Positions 41,346-50,791 of a DNA stretch of 64,000 nt are shown here, one piece after another. Both the position numbers and the translations under genes were made by a program. Each line of letters opens with the position of its first letter. Positions within the stretch are counted from its first letter, which is position 1. Source of the stretch: Gemmatimonadota bacterium (GTDB taxonomy: Bacteria; Gemmatimonadota; Gemmatimonadetes; Longimicrobiales; Gaopeijiaceae); NCBI GenBank assembly GCA_040882465.1, contig JBBEBG010000009.1, forward strand, positions 1-64,000, in the 5' to 3' direction. The notes below the pieces were generated by a model. That model searched no databases and had not been told where the DNA came from. It saw only the letters and a program-made list of their open reading frames with translations.

Positions 41346-44300
41346 TCAGAACCGATTGAGCCCTTCCCCGAGCCGCGCGATCGGCCCCGACTCGAAGACC
41401 ATCCGGCCCCAGACACCGACCTGAAACTGGGTGAACCCGGTCCTGAGTCCGGTGAAGGATCGTCGGTCCACGAGACTCGCGTGGCCGCCCACCTCCACGC
41501 CGGAGACCCAGGTGTCCACGGCCAGCGAGACCCCCCGGCCGATCTGGTCAATGAAGTCCACGCAGCTGTCCCGGCCGGTCACGATCCGGCACTCGACCAC
41601 GCTCGTGTACTCGAGGAGGAGAGAGAGACGAAGGGGCTCCTCTACCTGATTCCCCACTCCGCCCCGCGGCATTACCCGTGTCTCGATGGAGAGACCGTGA
41701 TCGGCCGTTTCCCGCTCGGTGATTCCCGTCGGGTCGGTCCCAGAGCCCCATCCGACCTGGCCGCGGTACTGGGTCACTAGCCCATCCATCCACTCGATGG
41801 AAAGCTCCATGGGAACGCGGCGGTCCACCCGGGTGCGTCCCTGAACCACGCCCGCACCATAGCGGAGCGCCTCGCGGGTCCGTTGGAAGCCGGCGTTGAG
41901 AGAGACACGACCCAATAGGGGTCGCAATGTTCCTGGAAGGGGAAGGCTCTCGATCCCGGCTCGCAGGTCGGGCCAGGTGTGCAGCCGGCTCTGCCTGTCC
42001 GAGCGGCGATCCACCGTGGCGGCTCGCACCGTCAGGTAGTTTACGTTGATGAAGAGGGACCCGGGGAGGCGGAGCCCCGAGCCGGATGAGAGGCTGTTCC
42101 TTTCCATGAGAGCGGTGGCGGGGACCCCACCCAGCTCCTCAAAGCTATCCGTCCCACTCCACCCGAGTTGAAAGTTCGATCCCGGACGCACCGCCTCCCT
42201 CTGGAAACGGGCCGTGATCCCGCTCTGAACGCTAAAGGTCAGGGGACTGAGGACACTCCCCAGAGCACGGCCCACCCCGTCCAATCCCGTTCCGGTCTCG
42301 GGAGTCTCGGGCAACGGAAAGAGGGACTCGGCCAGGATTTCGGGATCGAGGCTCACGCTCGCCCGGATATCGCGCTCGGCCCCGGCGTTCCGGAGCAGTT
42401 CCGGGAGCGAATCCGCCGCCGCGTCGAATCGCACGAGTGCCGGATCGAGATCGTGGCGGTATCGGGTTTGGATCCCGAGATCCGCTTGCATCCACGGGGG
42501 GAGGCTCGGCCGAAAAGTGAGGCGCCCGACAATCTCACGCCGCGTCTCCCAGCCGATTTCCCGACCAAAGAGGGTCCGCCGGGCGTCTTCTACCGCGGGT
42601 CGCACACGTGGATCGCGAACGCCCTCCACGGGATCGAGGAGGTCCCGGATCGTGATCATCTCCAGCGACATGCCGAGGCCCGCAAAAGGACGGAGAGCGG
42701 CACCCACGCGGTTTTCGAACCAGGCCTCGGGAGCCGACCCCGTCCCCGCGGGCTCCCCCCCGGGGCCGAGACGGATCTCTTCGAACCGGTCCACCTCGAG
42801 CGTGCGCCTACGGATTCCGCTCCTGGCCGTGACCTCTTCGGGCGTCCACCGGATTTCGGTTTCCAGAAGATGCCGGAGAAGCGCTCCGGGAATCAGGACC
42901 CGCGCCACGGGTTCGAGGAATTCCGGGACGAGAGGGAGGGTGCGTGCCTCCGGTCTCCAGGAATAACCGACGACTCCGGAAATCTCCGATGCGCGGCTTT
43001 CGGTGGTCAACGACGTTCCCGTGGAGGAGATCCAGGAGAGGCGCGCATCGAGCCCGGAGAGAAAGACGTCCGCCACCCCTTGCCCCGTTTCGCCGATCGG
43101 GCGAAAGGAGAGCGACAACCGCGTCTCTCGGTAACCCGACGTCCGAAGCCCCGGGAGACCGGTGGCTCGGAGGTCCGTCCCCTCGAGGTAGAAGGGATCG
43201 CGGTCGGAGCGTCGGTAGGAGACGGAGAGCGGCAGCTCCCACCCCCACGAGTCCGGAACGAAGTCTCCCAGCTGAAACGTCCCTGCGAGAGCGAGCTCCC
43301 CGTCGGTCTGATATGTCGGACTCTCGTGAAGCTGTTGGAAGTGCGATCCCTGTCCGCTGTAGTCCAGCCTTCCCTGGAAGAAGTCCCCTCCATCCAGCTC
43401 GACGCTCAGGATGCGCGCGATAGCGGGTGTGAGAACTCCCGCGCCCAGGCGCAGCTCGTTCACCCACACCTCGCCTCCGGCCGGGAGCTCCCCCCGGTTC
43501 CAGACGCCGAGAGAGATCTCGCGGACCGCCGCGAGGTTGGGGGCACGGGCGCGGTCGCTCAGGACCACGGCGTAGGTGGAATCGGCGCTCCAAACGATGA
43601 CCGGCGGATCTCCCGGCCCCGGTGGATCGTCCAGGAGGCGCTCCTCCGCCACCCGTCGGAGTGCCGTCCACTCGTCGAATCGAAGGATGCGCTCGGGAAG
43701 CCAGTCCTGGGGCCGGACGGCCGCGGGGTTGGAGATGGCCTCCAGCCGCGCCCGATAGAGATAGAAGTTCTCCGGATCGTTCCCCACCTTCACGAAAAAC
43801 TCCGTGGATTCTTCGGGTCCCCAGTCACCTGCGCGGCCCACGGCCCAAAGGCGCAGCTCGCCGTATGCGAGGAAGTTCCGGGGCCGCTGGAGGAATCGGA
43901 AATAGGCCTCGGCTCGGTCGCCCCCTGGAAGTCCCTCGTATCGGAGCCTGAGCGACCGCTCGTTGAATTCGACGCCCCGGCCTGAGACCACCGTCGTGGG
44001 GTCGTCGAGCCGTTCGAGGACGCCCGGCGGGGCCGAATAGGCGCCGCCATCCGTGACCGCGCTGACTGCAGAGACCTCCAGTCGCCCCCCCGGCGAGGCC
44101 ATGTCGCCGGCGATTCCCTCGAGGACCCCTTCGACTCCTCGCTTGACCCAACGAGATCCGACGAGCCTCATCCGCGCCAGAGTCAGCGATGACGCGCGGG
44201 GTCCTGCGATCGTCACACGGAGAACCTGGATGGCCCGCCAATCGGCGTCGGTGAAGGTCCCCGAAGGATCGATGGCATTGGGTCCGCGGAGGGGAACCCG

Positions 44301-47177
44301 GAAGAGACGAAAGGCGGTTCCCGTGGTCGTCCGGCTTCGGATGAGAAAGGGAGAATTCCCATCCAACCGGACCACGTACCGCATCTGTCTTTCGGTCGTG
44401 TCGAGCACTCCGGTGCCATTGAGGTCCTCGGTGTCGCGGCGCCCATTCCCCGCCGTGCAGTTCGCCGCCGGGTCCCCCGGGGAATAGACCCGACCGGGAT
44501 CGGCCTCGCAGCTCTCCGCCCAGACCCCGAGCCGGTCAGCGATCGGATCCCAGATCTCGCCCCGGAGCGGATCGGCCTCCTGGTCGAGGACCCCGAGCCC
44601 CCACGGATCCCCGGTCTCTGGATGGAACCCTCCGCTCTCCCCCTCGCCGTTGAGGAAAAATGCGTCTTCGCTCACGAGTCCCAGGTCAACGATCAGAGTG
44701 AGCGAGTCCCCCTCCGCGACGTAGAAGTCGAGGTATTCGGCGTAGGTGAGATCCACCCCGGACGGGGAGAGGAGCGTCGTGAACGAGCGCCAACGCGGCC
44801 CGGGAAAGGGTGCGCCGCTCCCCGATCCGAAGGTGATCCGGAGCCCCGGCTCTCGGGTCGGCGTTCCGGAAACATTGATCTGGCGATCGATCTCCGCGGG
44901 GAAAAAACCCTCGAAGGTGCCGATCGAGTCCCCCTGGGCGTCGCGCTCCACCCAAGTGTGTTGCCAGACGAGGGAGGCGGCCGAGAACTCGTCGAGTTCC
45001 ATTGGGAGGCCCTCCTCCGCCCCGGTCCTCCGCTCCGCCGCGCTTCCGAGCTGCCACCCTTGGCTCAGCAGCGAGATGACTCGTTCGTCCCCCGCGTCGA
45101 AGTCGTCGAGGAAGGCGTCCCCGGAGCGGTTCGGATCGGGGAGGGAGGCCGCGAGCTCCCCGTCCACTCTCAGTTCGGAGGCGGTGCGGTCCCCGTCCCC
45201 GAACAGGCGGTCCAGTGCCCGATCCAACACGGGCAGGGCGAAGCTCGTCGTGGACCGCGCGCCGACGAGCGCCAGGGAGGAGGGCTCCGCGCCGAAGCGG
45301 GGACGGTTCACGAGCTCTCGCTCGATCTGGTATAGTCCGATGAGATCGAGCCCCCCGCTTTCCCCGAAGGGGATGCGGGCGCTCACTCCGATCATCGAGG
45401 TCGGAGCGATGCGAAATACCGCGGCCTCTTCCCAGCTCACCCGAAGCACGTTCGAGCTGCTGCGGAGGAGCAGGGCCTCGGGTTGGAGAAGGGTGACGAC
45501 TCCCGACTGATATTCGATGACGTAGTCTACGAAGGGACGGAGAAGGCGGTCTCCGAGAAAGATCCGCTCGCTTCCCTCGCGGAGCCCGAACGCCCCGAGC
45601 GAGACGACCGAGGTCACGCCCGAGCTTCGGATCTCCGCGGTCAGGTTGAGCCGGTACAACCCTCCCGCATCGCGCTCGAAGGGATCCTCCGCCAGGTAGA
45701 TCTGCTCGTTCACGTCGTCCGCGAGAATCGCTTGGGTCTCGTCGGCGCTCAGCCCTTCGGAGGGAACGGAGGGTGGATCGAGAAAGGGGCGAAGCGTCGG
45801 AAAAAACAGAAAGGTCCCCTGGAGTCCCGCCCCGGCGACCTCCTCCTCCGCGGGACGAAAGATGGCCGCGCGGTCCACCCGCTCCGCGGGCGATTGCTCA
45901 TCGAGACCGAACAGGCGGAGGAAGGAAATCGGACGCCCGTCCGCCATGAGGCCGAAGGTCTGGCCTGCGCTGGTCTCGCCGAGCGAAATCGAGAGCTCCA
46001 GGGAGAAGGGATCCACTTCGCCGGAGCCCGAGACCCGGTAGACCTGCTTCATCTCGAAGTCCCAGGTAGGGCGTCCTGGCTGGTGGTGCGGCACCGTCGC
46101 GCGCAAGAGCCGCAGGGTCGGAATCTCCCCCTGGTTGTGCAGGATCTCCGGGTTGTAGTCCCCGATGGTCGTCCCGTTTTCCGCGATGTAGGCAACGGCG
46201 AGCGCATCCCCGGGCCGGAGGGGAACGCGCAGCCCCAGCCAGAGCCCGGAGGAGTGGAGGTAGTAGTCCTCCCCCGGCTCGAGATACCGAAACCAGCCGG
46301 ATTCGCGCGCCACCTGGCCGTCGCCCTCCGCGACCGCATCCGCCTGGATATAGCCCTCGACCTGCTGTTGGAGGAGGGGATCGCGCTCCATCCGGTAGAG
46401 CTGGATCGGGGCGCCCCCGGGAGCCAGCTCCGAAGGGGCGTCTCCGGGACGGAGTGAGAGCACGTCCACGTGCGGCGAGCCGCGAATGAACTCCGGATCC
46501 ACCAGAAAGTAGAACTGCCCCTCCACGTAGTCCGCATCGTCGAGGACGAGGGTGTCGCGGTAGATCACTCCGGCCCCGGATCCGATCCCACCGAGCCGGA
46601 ATTCACGCGAGCGCCGCGCACCCTGTTGCTGCGCGAAGACGGTCTGGACCTCGACCCCGCCGACCTCTCCCGTCATGAGGACGCCGAAATTTCCGACCGG
46701 AATCCCCCGCGTGAGAAATCGCGTCTCGGGGAGCGCAAAGCTGACGTCTCCGAGCTCGAGGCGCTGGAGGATCTCCCCCGGGCGTCCCTGATAGTAGAGC
46801 TGGAAGACGTTTGAACCCGCAAACTCTCTGGCCTGATCGTAATTCACGTTCACGAAGAGGCGATCGGCCACCGACCCCTCCGCCCGGAGGTCGAACTGGA
46901 TCTCCGGCTGGAGCTGTGGGATCAGCCCCGGGCGGCAGGTGAGCTGGAAGGAGGCGTCGCAGGGGCGAAAGAGGGCCCAATCCCCCCCGAACTCTCCTCT
47001 CGCCCCGAAGCGGACCGCGAGATCGGAGAGGGGAGAATCGCCGCCCGCCTGGGTCGTGTCGGGCGCGGTAACCTGTTGGAGCGGAGCGGCGGCCCCGGAA
47101 GAGGGAACCAGGATCGCCCCCAAGAGGAGTGCCACCTTCCCAAGGGGGCGGAAGAGGCGAAGGTTCGAGCGCATCAT
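41346..47177 (-). CDS. SprA-like giant outer-membrane beta-barrel protein
   Basis: 1943 residues with a signal peptide (ending SSGAAAPLQQ). The N-terminal block, with FVNVNYDQAREFAGSN, RLELGDVSFALPETRFLTRG and NFGVLMTGEVGGVEVQTVF, closely resembles the start of SprA (Sov), the outer-membrane translocon of the type IX secretion system. Later stretches fit its repeated strands and the ELRL segment WVNELRLGAG. The rest is strand-rich, ending LTQYRGQVGW-like aromatic strands and a final FESG...RLGEGLNRF. SprA forms a 36-strand barrel in Bacteroidota; this protein is shorter (about 1950 versus 2400 residues). No other T9SS gene is in the window. The start at 47177 has only a weak ribosome-binding site. 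Confidence 0.75.
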   Translation of the reverse strand: MMRSNLRLFRPLGKVALLLGAILVPSSGAAAPLQQVTAPDTTQAGGDSPLSDLAVRFGARGEFGGDWALFRPCDASFQLTCRPGLIPQLQPEIQFDLRAEGSVADRLFVNVNYDQAREFAGSNVFQLYYQGRPGEILQRLELGDVSFALPETRFLTRGIPVGNFGVLMTGEVGGVEVQTVFAQQQGARRSREFRLGGIGSGAGVIYRDTLVLDDADYVEGQFYFLVDPEFIRGSPHVDVLSLRPGDAPSELAPGGAPIQLYRMERDPLLQQQVEGYIQADAVAEGDGQVARESGWFRYLEPGEDYYLHSSGLWLGLRVPLRPGDALAVAYIAENGTTIGDYNPEILHNQGEIPTLRLLRATVPHHQPGRPTWDFEMKQVYRVSGSGEVDPFSLELSISLGETSAGQTFGLMADGRPISFLRLFGLDEQSPAERVDRAAIFRPAEEEVAGAGLQGTFLFFPTLRPFLDPPSVPSEGLSADETQAILADDVNEQIYLAEDPFERDAGGLYRLNLTAEIRSSGVTSVVSLGAFGLREGSERIFLGDRLLRPFVDYVIEYQSGVVTLLQPEALLLRSSSNVLRVSWEEAAVFRIAPTSMIGVSARIPFGESGGLDLIGLYQIERELVNRPRFGAEPSSLALVGARSTTSFALPVLDRALDRLFGDGDRTASELRVDGELAASLPDPNRSGDAFLDDFDAGDERVISLLSQGWQLGSAAERRTGAEEGLPMELDEFSAASLVWQHTWVERDAQGDSIGTFEGFFPAEIDRQINVSGTPTREPGLRITFGSGSGAPFPGPRWRSFTTLLSPSGVDLTYAEYLDFYVAEGDSLTLIVDLGLVSEDAFFLNGEGESGGFHPETGDPWGLGVLDQEADPLRGEIWDPIADRLGVWAESCEADPGRVYSPGDPAANCTAGNGRRDTEDLNGTGVLDTTERQMRYVVRLDGNSPFLIRSRTTTGTAFRLFRVPLRGPNAIDPSGTFTDADWRAIQVLRVTIAGPRASSLTLARMRLVGSRWVKRGVEGVLEGIAGDMASPGGRLEVSAVSAVTDGGAYSAPPGVLERLDDPTTVVSGRGVEFNERSLRLRYEGLPGGDRAEAYFRFLQRPRNFLAYGELRLWAVGRAGDWGPEESTEFFVKVGNDPENFYLYRARLEAISNPAAVRPQDWLPERILRFDEWTALRRVAEERLLDDPPGPGDPPVIVWSADSTYAVVLSDRARAPNLAAVREISLGVWNRGELPAGGEVWVNELRLGAGVLTPAIARILSVELDGGDFFQGRLDYSGQGSHFQQLHESPTYQTDGELALAGTFQLGDFVPDSWGWELPLSVSYRRSDRDPFYLEGTDLRATGLPGLRTSGYRETRLSLSFRPIGETGQGVADVFLSGLDARLSWISSTGTSLTTESRASEISGVVGYSWRPEARTLPLVPEFLEPVARVLIPGALLRHLLETEIRWTPEEVTARSGIRRRTLEVDRFEEIRLGPGGEPAGTGSAPEAWFENRVGAALRPFAGLGMSLEMITIRDLLDPVEGVRDPRVRPAVEDARRTLFGREIGWETRREIVGRLTFRPSLPPWMQADLGIQTRYRHDLDPALVRFDAAADSLPELLRNAGAERDIRASVSLDPEILAESLFPLPETPETGTGLDGVGRALGSVLSPLTFSVQSGITARFQREAVRPGSNFQLGWSGTDSFEELGGVPATALMERNSLSSGSGLRLPGSLFINVNYLTVRAATVDRRSDRQSRLHTWPDLRAGIESLPLPGTLRPLLGRVSLNAGFQRTREALRYGAGVVQGRTRVDRRVPMELSIEWMDGLVTQYRGQVGWGSGTDPTGITERETADHGLSIETRVMPRGGVGNQVEEPLRLSLLLEYTSVVECRIVTGRDSCVDFIDQIGRGVSLAVDTWVSGVEVGGHASLVDRRSFTGLRTGFTQFQVGVWGRMVFESGPIARLGEGLNRF

Positions 47178-47282
47178 CGCTGCGGGACTTCGCCTGTTTC
47201 CCGCTGGACCGCGAGGCCGGGATCCGGGTAGGAAGCCGCGATCGGAGCGAAGGGCCACGACGGCCGAGAAACCCAGGCGCAC

Positions 47283-48794
47283 ATGTCCATTCTGACCCGC
47301 CACGTGCTTCGAGCCCATTTGGGCCCCTTCCTGTTCGCCTTCACTACGGTGACGGGGCTGATCTTCCTGAACGCCGTCGCCCAGCGGCTCGAGACCTTGC
47401 TCGGAAGGGGCTTGGAGCCGGCCACTTTTGGCGAGTTCATGCTCCTCTCCCTTCCCCACGTGGTCGCGCTCACCTTCCCGATGTCGATACTGGTCGCTGT
47501 CCTCTACGCCTTCTCGGAGCTCACGGGGCACAATGAAGTCGCCGCCATGGCCGGAGGCGGGATCCACCCCGTGCGGCTGATGGTCCCCGTGATTCTCGTG
47601 GGAATCGCCCTCACCTTTCTCATGTTGATCTTTAACGACCGCGTTCTGCCGGAGGCGAACCACCGCCTAAACTCCCTGATGGCGGACGTCGGAAGCAAGA
47701 GCCCGACCTTCGAGCTCCGGGAAGAGATCGTCAACGAGATCCACACCGGTGACCAATCTCAGTACTTCCTGCGGGCGCGGGAGATCGACCGGACGACCAA
47801 CGAACTCACCGACGTCACGATCTTCGACCTCACGGACCCCTCGACGCTTCGCACGATCGTGGCCGAAAGCGGGAGAATGACGTTTACCCCGGACATGCGC
47901 GACCTGCACCTCACCCTCTCGAATGGGGTGGTGTACGGGCTCTCGGACGACCGGCCCGGGACCTTCCAGTGGCTCGAGTACGACACCCAGATCCTCCCCT
48001 TCCGGGGAGTGGGGGAAGAGCTTGAACGGCGCACGGGTGGAACGCGAGGGGACCGGGAGATGCCGATCGCGATGCTCGAGGAGGAAATCGCGCGCGCGTA
48101 CGGCGACATGAGCCGGGTCGCCGAAGACAGCCGGCAGGCCTCGCTTTCCCTCGTCCAGCGGGCGCTGGGATTCGATCAGTTCCAGCGGGTGGACGAAACC
48201 GCACCCGGGAACGGCGGAGTCCGCGGGGAAGGTAGCCCCGTCCGGGAGACCGATCTGTCTCAGGCGCTCGGGGCGGATTGGGAAGCCGGGCTCCGCGCTG
48301 CGGGACTGGAGCCGCGGGAGGACCAGGAGGTGCATAACGTGGCGCAGCTCCACCGCACGAACCTCATCCGTTTCGAAGTTCACCAAGGGGAAGCCTTCGG
48401 AAAGGAAGTGGAAGTCCACAAGAAATACGCGATCGCCTTCGCATGCCTGATCTTCGTCCTCCTCGGGCCGCCTCTGGCGATGCGCTATCCGGGGGGCGGA
48501 GTGGGAATGGTGATCGCAGCCTCGGTAAGCATCTTCTTTTTTTACTGGATGGGACTCATCGGGGGGGAGCGTCTCGCCGAACGCGGCCTGATGGATCCCG
48601 CGTTGGCCATGTGGGCACCCTCGGCGATCCTCCTCGTGCCGGCGATTTTTCTCCTTTCCACGACCGCCCGCCAGATTTCGACGAATCGCGGGAGCAGCTG
48701 GGACGAGCTTCGATACCGGCTGGGTCGGATCTTCCGCATCGGGCGTGGAGGAGGAGAGGTGGCCGATCGAACGCCGAGGGAAGGGACGGCTTGA
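47283..48794 (+). CDS. lptF: LptF-type lipopolysaccharide export permease
   Basis: 503 residues with the YjgP/YjgQ pattern: three N-terminal helices with LTRHVLRAHLGPFLFAFTTVTGL, the coupling region VAAMAGGGIHPVRLMVPVILVG, a periplasmic beta-jellyroll (about 130-380, longer than usual because of an extra charged helical insert at 260-350), and three C-terminal helices (LIFVLLGPPLAMRYPGGGVGMVI). With LptG it forms the membrane part of the ABC exporter that lifts LPS from the inner membrane. Its TGA shares one base with the ATG of lptG. Confidence 0.92.
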   Translation: MSILTRHVLRAHLGPFLFAFTTVTGLIFLNAVAQRLETLLGRGLEPATFGEFMLLSLPHVVALTFPMSILVAVLYAFSELTGHNEVAAMAGGGIHPVRLMVPVILVGIALTFLMLIFNDRVLPEANHRLNSLMADVGSKSPTFELREEIVNEIHTGDQSQYFLRAREIDRTTNELTDVTIFDLTDPSTLRTIVAESGRMTFTPDMRDLHLTLSNGVVYGLSDDRPGTFQWLEYDTQILPFRGVGEELERRTGGTRGDREMPIAMLEEEIARAYGDMSRVAEDSRQASLSLVQRALGFDQFQRVDETAPGNGGVRGEGSPVRETDLSQALGADWEAGLRAAGLEPREDQEVHNVAQLHRTNLIRFEVHQGEAFGKEVEVHKKYAIAFACLIFVLLGPPLAMRYPGGGVGMVIAASVSIFFFYWMGLIGGERLAERGLMDPALAMWAPSAILLVPAIFLLSTTARQISTNRGSSWDELRYRLGRIFRIGRGGGEVADRTPREGTA

Positions 48795-49867
48795 TGCCGC
48801 GGATCCTGGACCGGCTCATCCTGGGAACCTTCATTCGGCTCTTCCTGGGATTCGCCGTCGGGGCGCCGGTTCTCTTCATCCTCGGGGACGCCACGGAAAA
48901 CCTGGATGGGTACCTCGACCGCGGGATCCCACTCGGCGACGTGGCGCTCTCTTACGTTTACCTGTACCCTCAGTTTCTCTCCTGGACCTTTCCCATCGCG
49001 GCGCTCCTCGCGACCGTGTTCACGATCCACCCGCTGACGACGCATCGTGAGATCATGGCGATGAAGTCGGGAGGCATCTCGTTCCACCGCCTTGTTTTCC
49101 CCCTCCTCGCGATGGGCGTCGTCCTGACCGGGGTCGGGCTCGCATTGGCCGAGGCGGCGCCCCGAGCCAACCAGGTCGCGGTGGAGATTCGGGGAGAGAG
49201 GGCGCGGGCGACGGCCTTTCGGAGCAATTTCGTTTACGTGACGGACACGGGGGAGTCACTCACCGGCCGGCGCCTCAACGTCGGAGACGGAAGAATCCTC
49301 GGGGTGACGCTCCAGGAACTTTCGGGCGGTCCGGCTGGCCTGGTTCGGCATGTGGATGCGGAGGACGCCGTCTGGGAGGAGGGGCGTGGCTGGACCTTTC
49401 GAAACGGCTTCACCCGTGAGATTTACCCGGACAGGACCGAGGTCACCTTCCAGTTCTCGTCGGCCCGATTCCCGGGCATCGGAGAACGTCCCGAGGAGTT
49501 GCTCGAGTCCTACCGGGACGAGGACGAGATGACTTACGCGGAGCTCACCCAATTCGGCAACCGACTTCTCCGCTCGGGCGGGGACGTGGGGAGGACTTTC
49601 ACGAAGCGGGCACAGCGGTTGGCCATCCCGGCGGCGGCCTTGGTGATTATCCTCTTCGGGGCGCCGCTCGCCACCTCGTCGAAGCGCGGGGGCGCGGCCT
49701 TCGGAATCGGGCTTTCCCTCGCGACGACCATCCTCTACATCATGCTTTTCCGGGTCTCGGGCGCCCTCGGATACACGGGGACGCTCGATCCGCGAGTCGC
49801 CGCTTGGCTACCGAACGCGCTTTTCCTGGCCGCAGGGCTCGTCCTCATGCAGCGGGTGCGGACCTGA
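48794..49867 (+). CDS. lptG: LptG-type lipopolysaccharide export permease
   Basis: 357 residues, six helices and a jellyroll. Signatures are MPRILDRLILGTFIRLFL, DYLDRGIPL-like loop DGYLDRGIPLGDV, IMAMKSGGISFHRLVFP, and the C-terminal GAPLATSSKRGGAAFGIGLSLA. It partners the preceding LptF; LptB and LptC genes are not in the window. The start overlaps the lptF stop (TGATG). The gene ends 6 bp from the convergent dapF-like gene. Confidence 0.92.
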   Translation: MPRILDRLILGTFIRLFLGFAVGAPVLFILGDATENLDGYLDRGIPLGDVALSYVYLYPQFLSWTFPIAALLATVFTIHPLTTHREIMAMKSGGISFHRLVFPLLAMGVVLTGVGLALAEAAPRANQVAVEIRGERARATAFRSNFVYVTDTGESLTGRRLNVGDGRILGVTLQELSGGPAGLVRHVDAEDAVWEEGRGWTFRNGFTREIYPDRTEVTFQFSSARFPGIGERPEELLESYRDEDEMTYAELTQFGNRLLRSGGDVGRTFTKRAQRLAIPAAALVIILFGAPLATSSKRGGAAFGIGLSLATTILYIMLFRVSGALGYTGTLDPRVAAWLPNALFLAAGLVLMQRVRT

Positions 49868-49873
49868 AGCGCT

Positions 49874-50791
49874 TCAGGAGTCCAGCGCCTCACAAAATCC
49901 TTCCGTCAACGTCCCTTCCGCGACCTCGGTCACCGGACCTCTGAGGACGAGGTTTAGGTCGGGGCCGACCTGGACCTGCAGCGCACCGCCCCGCATTTCC
50001 ACTTCGATCGTTCCCGGTTCGAGGCGTCCGGTCAGGACGGCCGCGGCCGCGGCCGCGCAGGAGCTGGTGCCGGATGCGGAGGTCTCCCCGACACCTCGCT
50101 CCCAGATGAGGATTCGAAGCCGGCCGGGCGCGACGACCGACGCGAGTTGGACGTTGGTCCCGTCGGGGAAGGCCGGGTGGGTCGCGATGAAGGGTCCGAG
50201 CGTCCTCAGGAGGGCTTCCGAGGGCACTTCCGGAAAGACGACCGCGTGTGGATTCCCGACGGAGATCGGAACGAAGGCCAACGGCCCATGCGTCGGATGC
50301 ACGACCCGCCCCTCCCCATCGAGTTGGCCGGCAACCACACCGGCATCCGCACCTACGCGCGCCCGTCCCATGTCGACCGACACGTCGTAGTGGCCGCGAG
50401 CGTCCCGTCCATGAACGATCATCGGGATCTCGTCACCCCCGCTTCGGACCCGAAAGGACTCGGCACCCGCGAGTCCGCTCCGGAAGAGGGCCGCCGCAAG
50501 GACCCGGAGCCCGTTCCCGCTCCTTTCGAACTCGGAGCCGTCCGGATTGAACATGCGCAGGGGAAAGACTCCATCCCCCGGAGCTCGATCGAGGAGAACC
50601 ACCATCCCGTCGCCGCCCACACCTTCTTGGCGGTGACAGACCCGGCGCACGGTCTCCGCGGTGATGGGCCACCCGACCGCACGCGCACCGGCGCGCTCGA
50701 AAACGAGATAGTCGTTTCCGAGTCCGTGTGCCTTGAAGAAGTCGCGTCCGGCGAGAAGGGGGAGCGCGTTCCCGCCCTCACCCTCGGACAT
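49874..50791 (-). CDS. dapF: Diaminopimelate epimerase homologue with Ser at both catalytic Cys positions
   Basis: 305 residues with the DapF fold: FFKAHGLGNDYLVFE, FNPDGSEFERSGNGLR, SVGNPHAVVF and ERGVGETSASGTSSCAAAA. In DapF the two catalytic residues are the Cys in xCGNG and the Cys in ACGTG. Here they are Ser91 and Ser240. The neighbouring substrate-binding motifs (NPDGSE, ERGxGET) are otherwise kept. It could be an epimerase with altered catalysis, a related racemase, or an inactive protein; a second DapF elsewhere would help decide. The start at 50791 has GAGAGG about 6 nt upstream and overlaps the pepP end by 14 bp. Confidence 0.8.
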   Translation of the reverse strand: MSEGEGGNALPLLAGRDFFKAHGLGNDYLVFERAGARAVGWPITAETVRRVCHRQEGVGGDGMVVLLDRAPGDGVFPLRMFNPDGSEFERSGNGLRVLAAALFRSGLAGAESFRVRSGGDEIPMIVHGRDARGHYDVSVDMGRARVGADAGVVAGQLDGEGRVVHPTHGPLAFVPISVGNPHAVVFPEVPSEALLRTLGPFIATHPAFPDGTNVQLASVVAPGRLRILIWERGVGETSASGTSSCAAAAAAVLTGRLEPGTIEVEMRGGALQVQVGPDLNLVLRGPVTEVAEGTLTEGFCEALDS

